From Micromonospora solifontis (GTDB taxonomy: Bacteria > Actinomycetota > Actinomycetes > Mycobacteriales > Micromonosporaceae): a stretch of DNA of 64,000 nucleotides. The position numbers and the translations under genes were made by a program. Under the pieces are notes generated by a model that saw only the letters and a list, made by a program, of their open reading frames with translations, did not search any database and was not told where the DNA came from. Positions 17,740 to 26,077 of this stretch are shown piece after piece. Location: the NCBI RefSeq assembly GCF_003725545.1, contig NZ_RJLN01000016.1:1-64000 (forward strand), read 5' to 3'. The first letter of the stretch is position 1. The number at the start of each line of letters is the position of its first letter.

Positions 17740-18101
17740 CAGGAGATGTGGTGGAGGATCACGTTGTGCACGTGGTGGCTCTTCTGCGCGCCCCGGAACT
17801 CGACCTCGTAGGTGTGCGTGCCGACGTGGATGGCGATCGCCCCGGTGGAGAAGAACGAGCCGCCCCAGGACTTGTTGCTCACCACGCTCACGCTGGTGAT
17901 CTTCGAGTACGGGATGCTGGTGATGGCGTACTTCTTGCCGACGAAGGAGCGGTCCTGGATGATCACCCGCCGGTCGGTCAGGCCGATGAACCCGGTACCC
18001 GCGCCGATCGCGTCGTAGACGGCGATGATCTGCTCGCCGGCCAGGAGGCCGCTCTGGATCTGCTGGAACTGTTCCCTGCGGTCGTACGTCGGACTCGCCA
18101 T
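17739..18101 (-). CDS. PH-domain-like protein
   Basis: About 120 aa, soluble. The sequence runs as a single beta-rich bacterial PH-like domain: LLAGEQIIAVYDAIG, FIGLTDRRVIIQDRSF, ITSIPYSKITSVSV, then TYEVEFRG and a final helix. Such YvbH/bPH domains often sit at membranes or stress complexes, but no role is known. The ATG at 18101 is supported by TACCGT 7 nt upstream (18109-18114, minus strand), another leaderless layout. The degraded methyltransferase follows with a 4-nt overlap, so the two were an operon. Confidence 0.8.
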   Translation of the reverse strand: MASPTYDRREQFQQIQSGLLAGEQIIAVYDAIGAGTGFIGLTDRRVIIQDRSFVGKKYAITSIPYSKITSVSVVSNKSWGGSFFSTGAIAIHVGTHTYEVEFRGAQKSHHVHNVILHHIS

Positions 18102-18134
18102 GGGTCCGACGGTAGGTGGACCGTGCCAGTCGAC

Positions 18135-18443
18135 TCAGGGCGTGGTGACCGCGCGGACCGCGTCCTCGATGCGGGCGGCGAGCAGGACCTCGCCCTCGGT
18201 GAGCGGCTCGCCGTCGCCGTGGCCCACCCTGATCTGCGTACGGTCGGCCCGGCGGCTGATCTCGGGGCGCAGCCGGAGCGCGTCCGCGACCACCGCGACC
18301 CGCTCGGTCAGCGCGGCGTGCTGGGTGTCGTCCAGGACGAGGGTCCGGCGGATCTGCTCACCCTCGCGGGTCCACCCGGACAGCAGGGCGAGGGCGTCGC
18401 TGAGGTAGTCGTGCTTCGACCTGCTGTTGAACAGCACGCGCAT
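18135..18443 (-). CDS. Pterin-4a-carbinolamine dehydratase-like protein, active site degenerate
   Basis: About 102 aa from the ATG at 18443. The fold pattern of pterin-4a-carbinolamine dehydratase is visible: LALLSGWTREGEQIRRTL near the N-terminus, a central helix, and the C-terminal LTEGEVLLAARIEDAV. However, the family's catalytic HHP block is replaced by LRLRPEI and the later threonine-histidine by GHGDG. The protein is therefore unlikely to perform the dehydration of 4a-hydroxytetrahydrobiopterin. It may serve as a structural or regulatory protein, as the eukaryotic relative DCoH does. Assignment is by visual alignment only. Confidence 0.6.
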   Translation of the reverse strand: MRVLFNSRSKHDYLSDALALLSGWTREGEQIRRTLVLDDTQHAALTERVAVVADALRLRPEISRRADRTQIRVGHGDGEPLTEGEVLLAARIEDAVRAVTTP

Positions 18444-18627
18444 CACCGCACCTCCCAGGCGTCGTTGCCGGCTTGTGGCCAAATCGTCGCCATCCCGTGT
18501 CCTCGTCGACGACCTCTAGTCTGTCGTCGCGCGGATGGTGTGTCCACGCCCACACTTCCGTCTTCTGTTGGCCTGACGTCGGCCTCAGCTACCCAAACCG
18601 CCGATTGATCTGGCACGCTGGACGGCC

Positions 18628-19068
18628 GTGCGGACCGAACGGGTTAGCGGTAACGGGCAGGCGGAGCGACGGGAACCGAAGGTGGTCGTCGGGGCGGCGA
18701 TCATCGCGGACGGCAGGGTGCTGGCCTGCGCCCGCTCCGCACCCCCGGAGGTGGCCGGCCGCTGGGAGTTCCCCGGCGGCAAGGTCGAGCCGGGCGAGGG
18801 CGAGATCGCCGCGCTGGTCCGCGAGTGCGCCGAGGAACTCGACGTACGCGTGGAGATCGGCGCGCGGCTCGGCCGCGACGTGCGGATGGCCCACGGCCGT
18901 TCCGTCCTCCGGGTGTACGTGGCCCGCCTCCTCCATGGTGACCAGCCGAAGGCCCTTGAGCACTCCGAGCTGCGCTGGCTCTCCGCCGCCGAGCTCGACA
19001 GCGTGCCCTGGCTCCCCGCCGACGCGCCGATCGTCGCCGCGTTGCGTCCCCTGCTCACCAACGGCTGA
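18628..19068 (+). CDS. Nudix hydrolase, MutT-like (8-oxo-dGTP diphosphatase type)
   Basis: About 146 aa. A complete Nudix box is present (GGKVEPGEGEIAALVRECAEEL), with flanking strands VVVGAAIIADGRVLACARS and FPGG typical of MutT. MutT-type enzymes hydrolyse oxidised nucleotides; the family also includes other substrates, so specificity is inferred. The GTG at 18628 was chosen as the first start that precedes the domain; the preceding sequence has no strong ribosome-binding site. It runs toward sdhB and ends in a shared hairpin. Confidence 0.88.
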   Translation: MRTERVSGNGQAERREPKVVVGAAIIADGRVLACARSAPPEVAGRWEFPGGKVEPGEGEIAALVRECAEELDVRVEIGARLGRDVRMAHGRSVLRVYVARLLHGDQPKALEHSELRWLSAAELDSVPWLPADAPIVAALRPLLTNG

Positions 19069-19099
19069 GCGGCGGGAGCGGACACGGGGGCGGAAACGG

Positions 19100-19134
19100 G
19101 ACGGGGGCCGTCGGCATCCGCCGCGGCCCCCGTC
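19100..19134. terminator. Bidirectional hairpin between the Nudix gene and sdhB
   Basis: A perfect 11-bp stem (19100-19110 GACGGGGGCCG with 19124-19134) and a 13-nt loop lie between two convergent genes. It can terminate both transcripts. Confidence 0.75.
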
Positions 19135-19154
19135 GTCGTGTACGTCTGTGCTGA

Positions 19155-20225
19155 TCAGTGCTTCGGCTCGTCCTGCTGCGGGTGAGCGAAGTTGAGGTGC
19201 TCGGGCGGCAGCGGGAAGGTCACGTCGTCGCCGAACGGCGACGGCGCGGCCGGCTTGTCGAAGGTCAGCTCCGTCAGCGGCAGCTTGCCGTTGGCGTCGA
19301 CCGCCGGGGCGGTCGGGTGCGGCACCTCGCGGTGCCAGTTGACGCCCTGCTGCGCCTGGCGCTCGGCCGCGGTGTCGTGCGAGCCGCCGGCGTGCGAGTG
19401 CACCCCGCCGTGAGCGGCGCTGGCGGTCGCGGCGCCGCTGGAATGCCCGCTGGTCACGCTGGTCTGAGGCACCTGACCCCTCCGGAAGATCTTGCTACCA
19501 AGCCACACAAGGGGATCGTACCTGCGGTCGACGACCCGCTCCTTCATGGGGATGATCCCGTTGTCCGTGATCTTGATGTGCTCGGGGCAGACCTCGGTGC
19601 AGCACTTGGTGATGTTGCAGAAGCCGAGGCCCATCTCGGCCTGCGCGTACTCCTTGCGGTCCGGCTTCGCGTCGAGCGGGTGCATGTCCAGCTCCGAGGC
19701 CCGGATGAAGAACCGGGGACCGGAGAACGCCGGCTTGTTCTCCTCGTGGTCGCGGATCACGTGGCAGACGTTCTGGCACAGGAAGCATTCGATGCACTTG
19801 CGGAACTCCTGCGAGCGCTCGACGTCCACCTGCTGCATCCGGTACTCGCCGGGAGCCAGGTCGGCCGGCGGCGCGAACGCCGGCGTCTCCCGGGCCTTCT
19901 CGTAGTTGAAGGAGACGTCCGTGACCAGGTCCCGGATGACCGGGAACGTGCGCAGCGGGGTGACCGTGACGGTCTCGGTCTCCTCGAACGTCGACATCCG
20001 GGTCATGCAGCTCAGCCGCGGCTTGCCGTTGATCTCCATGGAGCAGGAGCCGCACTTGCCGGCCTTGCAATTCCAGCGGCATGCCAGGTCGGGCGCGTCG
20101 GTGGCCTGGAGCCGGTGGATCACGTCGAGGACGACCTCGCCCTCGTTGACCTCGACGGTGTAGTCCTGCAGGTCACCGCCGGTCTCGTCGCCCCGCCAGA
20201 TGCGGAACGGCCTCTTGGTCCCCAT
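19155..20225 (-). CDS. sdhB: Succinate dehydrogenase iron-sulfur subunit
   Basis: Electron-transfer subunit of complex II, about 356 aa. The [2Fe-2S] ligands are in CRWNCKAGKCGSC, the [4Fe-4S] ligands in CIECFLCQNVC and the third-cluster ligands in CNITKCCTEVCP. The core ends near residue 250; a tail of about 100 residues follows, rich in His, Ala and Ser (GGVHSHAGGSHD), which the minimal enzyme does not need. The ATG at 20225 overlaps the sdhA stop by one base. It is the last gene of sdhCAB. Electrons pass from FAD in SdhA through these clusters to the SdhC membrane anchor. Confidence 0.96.
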   Translation of the reverse strand: MGTKRPFRIWRGDETGGDLQDYTVEVNEGEVVLDVIHRLQATDAPDLACRWNCKAGKCGSCSMEINGKPRLSCMTRMSTFEETETVTVTPLRTFPVIRDLVTDVSFNYEKARETPAFAPPADLAPGEYRMQQVDVERSQEFRKCIECFLCQNVCHVIRDHEENKPAFSGPRFFIRASELDMHPLDAKPDRKEYAQAEMGLGFCNITKCCTEVCPEHIKITDNGIIPMKERVVDRRYDPLVWLGSKIFRRGQVPQTSVTSGHSSGAATASAAHGGVHSHAGGSHDTAAERQAQQGVNWHREVPHPTAPAVDANGKLPLTELTFDKPAAPSPFGDDVTFPLPPEHLNFAHPQQDEPKH

Positions 20226-22138
20226 CAGTTGCCCGCCTCCTCGGTGAGGGCGTCGAACTCGGCGAGTTCCTCGTCGGTCAGGTACTTGGCCAGCTCGGCC
20301 CGGTCGAAGAGCTGGATCAGCTCCGGGCGCATCTTCGGCAGGGGCTTCTGGGTCAGCCGGACCGTCTCCCCGTCCAGCGAGCAGACCAGGTTCACCCGCC
20401 GCCACTTCGCGTCCATCGCCGGGTGGTCCTCCCGGGTGTGCCCGCCCCGCGACTCCTGCCGCTCCAGCGCGGCCTTCGCCGTGCACTCCGAGACCACCAG
20501 CATGTTGCGCAGGTCCAGGGCCAGGTGCCAGCCCGGGTTGTAGCGCCGGCCGCCGGCCGCGCTCACCTTGGCCACCCGCTCGCGCAGCTCCGCCAGCCGA
20601 GCCAGCGCGTCGACCAGCTCGCCCTCCCGGCGGATGATCCCGACCAGATCTCCCATCACCGCCTGGAGGTCCTGCTGCAGGGTGTACGGGCTCTCCCCGG
20701 TGTCCCGCTGCAGCGGGGCCAGCGCCGTCTCCACCGCGGCCTCCACCGCCGCCACCGACACCTTCGGCCGGGCGGTGAGCTGGTCGGCGTACGAGGCGGC
20801 GTGGCCGCCCGCCCGCTTGCCGAAGACCAGCAGGTCGGAGAGGGAGTTGCCGCCGAGCCGGTTGGAGCCGTGCATACCGCCGGAGACCTCACCGGCGGCG
20901 AAGAGCCCGCGTACGGTGCCGTACGCCGCACCGGAGTCCGGGTCCACCTCGACGCCGCCCATCACGTAGTGGCAGGTCGGGCCGACCTCCATCGGCTCCT
21001 TGGTGATGTCGACGTCGGCCAGCTCCTTGAACTGGTGGTACATCGACGGCAGGCGGCGGCGGATCTCCTCGGCCGGCAGCCGGGAGGCGATGTCCAGGTA
21101 GACGCCGCCGGCCGGGGTGCCCCGGCCCGCCTTGACCTCGCTGTTGATCGCGCGGGCGACCTCGTCGCGGGGGAGCAGCTCGGGCGGGCGCCGGTTGTTG
21201 TCCGGGTCCTTGTACCAGCGGTCCGCCTCGGCCTCGTTGTCCGCGTACTGCTTGCGGAAGACGTCCGGGACGTAGTCGAACATGAACCGCTTGCCCTCGG
21301 AGTTCTTCAGCACCCCGCCGTCGCCGCGGACCGACTCGGTGACCAGGATGCCCTTCACCGAGGGCGGCCAGACCATGCCGGTCGGGTGGAACTGGAGGAA
21401 CTCCATGTTGATCAGCGTCGCCCCGGCGCGCAGCGCCAGCGCGTGACCGTCCCCGGTGTACTCCCAGGAGTTCGAGGTGACCTTGTAGGAGCGGCCGACG
21501 CCGCCGGTGGCCAGGACCACCGCCGGGGCCTCGAAGAGGATGAACTCGCCGGACTCCCGGTAGTAGCCGAACGCGCCGGCCACCCGGTCACCGTCGAGCA
21601 GCAGCTCGGTGATGGTGGTCTCGGCGAAGACCTTGAGCCGGGCCTCGTAGTCGCCGTGCTCGCGCTTGTCCTCCTGCTGGAGGGAGACGATCTTCTGCTG
21701 GAGGGTGCGGATCAGCTCCAGCCCGGTCCGGTCGCCGACGTGCGCCAGCCGGGGGTACTCGTGACCGCCGAAGTTGCGCTGGGAGATCTTCCCGTCCTTG
21801 GTGCGGTCGAAGAGTGCCCCGTACGTCTCCAGCTCCCAGATCCGCTGCGGCGCCTCCTTCGCGTGCAGCTCGGCCATCCGGAAGTTGTTGAGGAACTTGC
21901 CGCCGCGCATGGTGTCGCGGAAGTGGACCTGCCAGTTGTCGCGCGGGTTCACGTTGCCCATCGCCGCCGCGGCGCCGCCCTCGGCCATCACCGTGTGCGC
22001 CTTGCCGAACAGCGACTTGGAGATGATCGCGGTCTTCTTGCCGGCCAACCGGGCCTCGATCGCCGCGCGCAGGCCGGCGCCGCCGGCCCCGATCACGACG
22101 ACGTCGTAGTGGTGTCGTTCGATTCGCGTCTCAGTCAT
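20225..22138 (-). CDS. sdhA: Succinate dehydrogenase flavoprotein subunit
   Basis: Catalytic subunit of about 637 aa that oxidises succinate to fumarate. The FAD-binding GAGGAGLRAAIEARLAG is at the N-terminus, and the His of FGKAHTVMAEGG is the expected covalent flavin site. Substrate-site segments include FLQFHPTG and the Arg/His-containing HYVMGGVEVD. The C-terminal domain ends with the EFDALTEEAGN tail. The gene starts at the ATG at 22138, 11 nt after the sdhC stop, and overlaps sdhB by one base, so the three genes form one transcription unit. Confidence 0.97.
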   Translation of the reverse strand: MTETRIERHHYDVVVIGAGGAGLRAAIEARLAGKKTAIISKSLFGKAHTVMAEGGAAAAMGNVNPRDNWQVHFRDTMRGGKFLNNFRMAELHAKEAPQRIWELETYGALFDRTKDGKISQRNFGGHEYPRLAHVGDRTGLELIRTLQQKIVSLQQEDKREHGDYEARLKVFAETTITELLLDGDRVAGAFGYYRESGEFILFEAPAVVLATGGVGRSYKVTSNSWEYTGDGHALALRAGATLINMEFLQFHPTGMVWPPSVKGILVTESVRGDGGVLKNSEGKRFMFDYVPDVFRKQYADNEAEADRWYKDPDNNRRPPELLPRDEVARAINSEVKAGRGTPAGGVYLDIASRLPAEEIRRRLPSMYHQFKELADVDITKEPMEVGPTCHYVMGGVEVDPDSGAAYGTVRGLFAAGEVSGGMHGSNRLGGNSLSDLLVFGKRAGGHAASYADQLTARPKVSVAAVEAAVETALAPLQRDTGESPYTLQQDLQAVMGDLVGIIRREGELVDALARLAELRERVAKVSAAGGRRYNPGWHLALDLRNMLVVSECTAKAALERQESRGGHTREDHPAMDAKWRRVNLVCSLDGETVRLTQKPLPKMRPELIQLFDRAELAKYLTDEELAEFDALTEEAGN

Positions 22139-22149
22139 GTCCCGGGCCT

Positions 22150-22971
22150 TCAGTTGATGAACCGCAGGTCGTTGAACCAGCCGGCGGCGACCGCCATGAC
22201 GTAGAAGTCGGTGAGCGCCAGGGTGCCGAGGGTGATCCAGGCGAGCTGCATGTGCCGCACGTTGAGCATGGAGATGAAGGTCCAGGCCCGGTAGCGCAGC
22301 GGGTGCTTGGAGAAGTGCTTGAGGCGGCCGCCGATGATGTGCCGGCAGGAGTGGCAGGAGATGGTGTACGCCCAGAGCATCACAACGTTGCCGAGCAGGA
22401 TCAGGTTGCCGAGGCCGAAGCCGAAGCCCTTCGGCGAGTGGAAGGCGTAGATCGCGTCCCACGTGTTGATCAGCGAGATGATGAACGCGGCGTAGAAGAA
22501 GTAGCGGTGCAGGTTCTGGCCGAGCAGCGGGAAGCGGGTCTCACCGCTGTACGCCTTGTGTCCGTCCGGGACGGCGCACGCGGGCGGTGACAGCCAGAAC
22601 GACCGGTAGTACGCCTTGCGGTAGTAGTAGCAGGTCAACCGGAACAGCAGCAGGAACGGCAGGGTCAGCGCCGCGTCCGGGATGATCCACCAGCCGGGCA
22701 GGAAGCTGCCGAAGTGCGAGGAGCCTTCGACGCACCGGTCGGTCACGCAGGGGGAGTAGAACGGCGTCAGGTAGTGGTACTGGTCCACCCAGTACCACTT
22801 GTGCATGAAGACCCGGACCGTCGCGTAGATGACCCAGGCGGTGAGCCCGACGACGGTGATCAGTGGTGCGAACCACCAGCGGTCCGTACGCAACGTCTTC
22901 GCCGCGATCGCGGCACGTGCACGCCCGCGTCCGGGCTGTGCGGCCGGCGTCGGAGGCGACTTCAATGTCAT
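22150..22971 (-). CDS. sdhC: Succinate dehydrogenase membrane anchor, large SdhC of the Sdh1 type
   Basis: Membrane subunit of about 273 aa, the size of the single-chain anchors of mycobacterial Sdh1 rather than the small SdhC/SdhD pair. Several membrane helices are visible (ITVVGLTAWVIYATVRVFMH, ALTLPFLLLFRLTCYYYRK, YFFYAAFIISLINTWDAIYA, LILLGNVVMLWAYTIS, ITLGTLALTDFYVMAV). The motif TISCHSCRHIIGG combines two Cys and two His close together. In mycobacterial Sdh1 a membrane-embedded Rieske-type cluster has been described in this subunit, and this motif is a natural candidate for its ligands. I chose the ATG at 22971; a GTG at 22989 is the alternative. No sdhD is seen, consistent with this type. 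Confidence 0.92.
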   Translation of the reverse strand: MTLKSPPTPAAQPGRGRARAAIAAKTLRTDRWWFAPLITVVGLTAWVIYATVRVFMHKWYWVDQYHYLTPFYSPCVTDRCVEGSSHFGSFLPGWWIIPDAALTLPFLLLFRLTCYYYRKAYYRSFWLSPPACAVPDGHKAYSGETRFPLLGQNLHRYFFYAAFIISLINTWDAIYAFHSPKGFGFGLGNLILLGNVVMLWAYTISCHSCRHIIGGRLKHFSKHPLRYRAWTFISMLNVRHMQLAWITLGTLALTDFYVMAVAAGWFNDLRFIN

Positions 22972-23212
22972 GTCCTCTGTCTCCCTCACGGGCCCTCGCG
23001 GGGCGGCGGATCACCTTTCCATGCCGGTCAGCGGACCGGTCAGACCGCGTCCACTGCCACGTCGTGCGCACGCATGCGGCCGCGCCGGCGAACCGGCGCA
23101 GCTAAATGACACACGTTACGCCGATCTTCGCGGCCCGGCCGCGCAACGCAGTGTCCCGTGTGTCCCGGGACTTGGAAAGACCCGGAGCATGATCAATATT
23201 CGCCGGGCGGGC
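22972..23212. promoter_or_regulatory. Upstream region of sdhCAB
   Basis: About 240 nt without a gene between sdhC and the tldE-like stop codon, both on the minus strand. It should hold the sdh promoter and the end of the tldDE transcript. A GCGGACCGGTC/ACCGG palindrome lies near 23030-23042. No regulator site is assigned. Confidence 0.4.
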
Positions 23213-24610
23213 TCAGCCGGACGCGCCGCCGGTGAAGTTCCACGACGCCAGGCGCAGCGGCGGCGCCTCCCACCAGGCGCCGTCGACCCGGTCCGGCTGG
23301 CGCACCGGGGTCCGGCCCAGGCCGAGCACCCCGCCGGGGCCCAGGGCGCGGGGGTAGGACTCGGTGAACCGGAAGTCGCGCACCGCGCGGGTCGGCACGC
23401 CGTCCTCGACCAGCCAGACCCCGTTGCGGGTCAGCCCGGTGATGACCAGGCGCTTCGGGTCCAGCACCCGGGTGTACCAGAAATCGGTGACCAGCAGTCC
23501 CCGCGTCATCCCGGCGACCAGCGCCGCCGTGTCCGGGTCGGCGACCGCCCCGCTGACCCCGCCGGTCACCGCGCCGGCGGCCACGCCGGTCCCGCCGTCG
23601 GCGGGCAGCAGGCGCAGGTTGCGCGGGATCGGGCCGAAGGTCGACCCGCCGAGCATCCCGTGCCCGGTCGACCCCGTGCCCGCCTCGGCGCCGCTGCGCC
23701 GGTCCTGCGCCACCCCCCGGGTGGTGCCCGCCTCGACCAGCGGCAACGCCCGGCGTGGCGTGCCCTCCAGGTCGTACGGCAGCCCGGAGGCGTGCAGCGG
23801 GTCGTCCACCAGGGTCACCGCCGGGTCGAACTGGGCGGCGCCCGGCTCGGCGAAGGACTGCCGTTCGGCGTACCGCTTGCCGTTGAAGCCGTACCAGGCC
23901 AGGTTCTGCAGGAGGTCGGCGACGGCGGCCGGTTCGAGCACCACCTCGTACCGCCCCGGCGGCAGCTCCACCGGGTCGGCCGCGGCCCGCGCCTTCGCCG
24001 CGGCCCGGGCGCCGAGCGCCGCGCCGTCGATGTCGGCGAGCCGGTCCGCGCAGAGCCGGGCCACCCCGTCCGACCCGCCGGTGCGGGCGATGCCGTCCAT
24101 CGCCGCCTCGGCCGTCCGCCCCACCGCCGACTGCCCGGCCGAATTGGCGAACGCCCCGGACCGGTACGCCGTCCGGCAGTAGCCGGCCGCCTCCAGCCCG
24201 CCGGCCGCGTCCACGAAGGCGCGGACCCGGGCGGCCCGCTCGTCCGGCGAGGCGTACGCGGTGGCCTCGTCGAAGATGCCGTCCGCCGGCACCGGTGCGG
24301 GCGGGGTGAGCCCCGGCCAGGCCGGGTCGGGCGGGGCGAGCCGGGCGGCCGTCCGGGTCCGCTCGACCAGCGCGGTCAGCCCGTCGGTGTCCACCAGGCT
24401 GCCGCTGCCCGCCGCGGTCCGCCCGTCGGTGTGCAACCGCAACCGGACCGTGGTGCCCGACTCGGCGACGTTCTGGTGGATGAACGAGTTGGCGAACCGG
24501 GCCAGCGCCAGGTCGGACCGGGTCACCACCACCTCGGCCTGGGCCTGCGGCCCGGCGATCCGGCGGACCAGTTCCACCACCCGGCCGGCCAGGTCCCGCT
24601 CGGCGCTCAT
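23213..24610 (-). CDS. tldE: TldE/PmbA-like metalloprotease subunit
   Basis: About 465 aa, the non-metal-binding partner of TldD. It has the TldE/PmbA architecture: an N-terminal segment (SFIHQNVAESGTTVRLRLHT), a central spacer and a C-terminal sequence ending in the domain with RFTESYP and GVWLVEDGVPTR. No HExxxH motif is present, as expected. The ATG at 24610 overlaps the tldD stop by 4 nt. TldD/TldE act as a heterodimer that trims peptides, known from microcin maturation and CcdA antitoxin degradation; the role in this organism is unknown. Confidence 0.92.
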   Translation of the reverse strand: MSAERDLAGRVVELVRRIAGPQAQAEVVVTRSDLALARFANSFIHQNVAESGTTVRLRLHTDGRTAAGSGSLVDTDGLTALVERTRTAARLAPPDPAWPGLTPPAPVPADGIFDEATAYASPDERAARVRAFVDAAGGLEAAGYCRTAYRSGAFANSAGQSAVGRTAEAAMDGIARTGGSDGVARLCADRLADIDGAALGARAAAKARAAADPVELPPGRYEVVLEPAAVADLLQNLAWYGFNGKRYAERQSFAEPGAAQFDPAVTLVDDPLHASGLPYDLEGTPRRALPLVEAGTTRGVAQDRRSGAEAGTGSTGHGMLGGSTFGPIPRNLRLLPADGGTGVAAGAVTGGVSGAVADPDTAALVAGMTRGLLVTDFWYTRVLDPKRLVITGLTRNGVWLVEDGVPTRAVRDFRFTESYPRALGPGGVLGLGRTPVRQPDRVDGAWWEAPPLRLASWNFTGGASG

Positions 24611-26043
24611 GCCCGCACCCCCACCCGTACGTCGCGGAAGCGGGCCGGGGCGGCCGGGTGGCCGGTGTGCCCGACCTGGCCCGGCTGCCCCTTCCCGCAG
24701 TTCGGTGTGCCCCAGGGGACGATCTCCGACGAGAGCATGTCCATCGACCGCCAGAAGACCGGGCCGATCCCGGTGTACGTGGGGTTGCGCAGCATCCGCC
24801 CCCGCCGGCCCTTCTTCACCTCCCAGCCGATCTCGCAGCCGAACTGGAAGTTGAGCCGCTTGTCGTCGATCGACCAGGAGCGGTTGACGTCCATCAGCAC
24901 CCCGTCGTCGGTGGCGTCGATGATCTCGTCGAGGGTGTGCGGACCGGGTTCCAGGCCCACGTTGGTCATCCGCACCATCGGCAGCCGGGCCCAGCCGTCG
25001 GCCCGTACGCTGCCGCCGTAGCCGAGACCGGCGACGGCGGCCGAGTCACGGCCGGCGAGCACCCCCACCCAGCGGCCGGCGCGGACCGCGTCCCGGCGGA
25101 CCGCGGGGGAGCCCTCGTCGTCGAAGCCGAAGCTGCCCAGCGCGCCGGGGATGGTCGGGTCGATGGTGATGTTCATCAGGTCGGAGCCGTAGCGCAGCGA
25201 GCCGAGCCGGGTCAGGTCCAGCCAGGATGTGCCGGCGAAGGCGGCCTCCCAGCCGAGGATCCGGTCCAGCTCGATGGCGTGCCCGACCGACTCGTGGATC
25301 TGGAGGGCGAGCTGCTCGCCGCCGAGGATGAGGTCGGTCTCGCCGGCCGGGCACTCCGGGGCGGTGAGCAGCTCCCGGGACTCCTCGGCGATCCGGGCGG
25401 CGTGCCCGGCCAGGTCGAGCGAGTCGACCAGCTCCCAGCCGGTGGTGCCGTACTGCCCGCGGTAGCTCGGCCAGGACCGGCGCTGCGTCTCGCCGTCGCC
25501 GATCGAGGTGGCCGAGATGCCCCCGCCGCACTCCCGGATCCGCTGGTCGATCCGGTGGCCCTCGCTGGAGACGAACCACTTGGCGGTGTCCCAGATCTGG
25601 TAGAGCCCCTCGGCCAGGTCGGCGCCGTGCGCCCGCATCGTCTCCGTGGCGCGGACCAGCAGGTCACCCTTGTCGGAGAGGGGCACGCCGAGCGGATCCA
25701 CCTCGCAGCCGGAAGCCCAGCTCGCCACCGTGGCCTCGACCGGGACCAGGTCGACCGCCGGGCCGGGGACCCGCGCGCTCGCGGTGGCGGTCGCCGCGGC
25801 GCGCCGGCCGGCCTCGCGGGCCGCGGCCTCCGACAGCTCGGGTACGGCGTGAAAGCCCCAACTGGACCCGACCAGCGCCCGGACGCCCAGCCCGATGCTC
25901 TCGTCCTGGGTCAGCTCCTCGATGTCGCCGTTGCGCGCCGACATCGACTCGTAGCGGCGGTGCATCACCCGGGCGTCCGCGTACCGGGCTCCCGCGTCGA
26001 GGGCGGCCTGGACGGCAGCGGTGGCCGCGTCGAACTCCGTCAT
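24607..26043 (-). CDS. tldD: TldD-like metalloprotease subunit
   Basis: About 478 aa. The metal-binding HESVGH motif is at residue about 255 inside LALQIHESVGHAIELDR, and the conserved C-terminal GTPNCGKGQPGQ block is present. With TldE it forms a zinc metallopeptidase chamber. I chose the ATG at 26043 because TAGGGT (26052-26057, minus strand) lies 8 nt upstream, consistent with a leaderless mRNA; the GTG at 26049 would begin only 2 nt after that hexamer. The gene downstream overlaps by 4 nt, so the pair is co-translated. Confidence 0.94.
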   Translation of the reverse strand: MTEFDAATAAVQAALDAGARYADARVMHRRYESMSARNGDIEELTQDESIGLGVRALVGSSWGFHAVPELSEAAAREAGRRAAATATASARVPGPAVDLVPVEATVASWASGCEVDPLGVPLSDKGDLLVRATETMRAHGADLAEGLYQIWDTAKWFVSSEGHRIDQRIRECGGGISATSIGDGETQRRSWPSYRGQYGTTGWELVDSLDLAGHAARIAEESRELLTAPECPAGETDLILGGEQLALQIHESVGHAIELDRILGWEAAFAGTSWLDLTRLGSLRYGSDLMNITIDPTIPGALGSFGFDDEGSPAVRRDAVRAGRWVGVLAGRDSAAVAGLGYGGSVRADGWARLPMVRMTNVGLEPGPHTLDEIIDATDDGVLMDVNRSWSIDDKRLNFQFGCEIGWEVKKGRRGRMLRNPTYTGIGPVFWRSMDMLSSEIVPWGTPNCGKGQPGQVGHTGHPAAPARFRDVRVGVRA

Positions 26044-26077
26044 GCCCACCGACCCTAGGCGAGCCGACCGACACTCG

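Noticed and set aside
22150..22971. Missing sdhD as sign of a broken complex II
   Set aside because: The large single-chain anchor type does not need SdhD.
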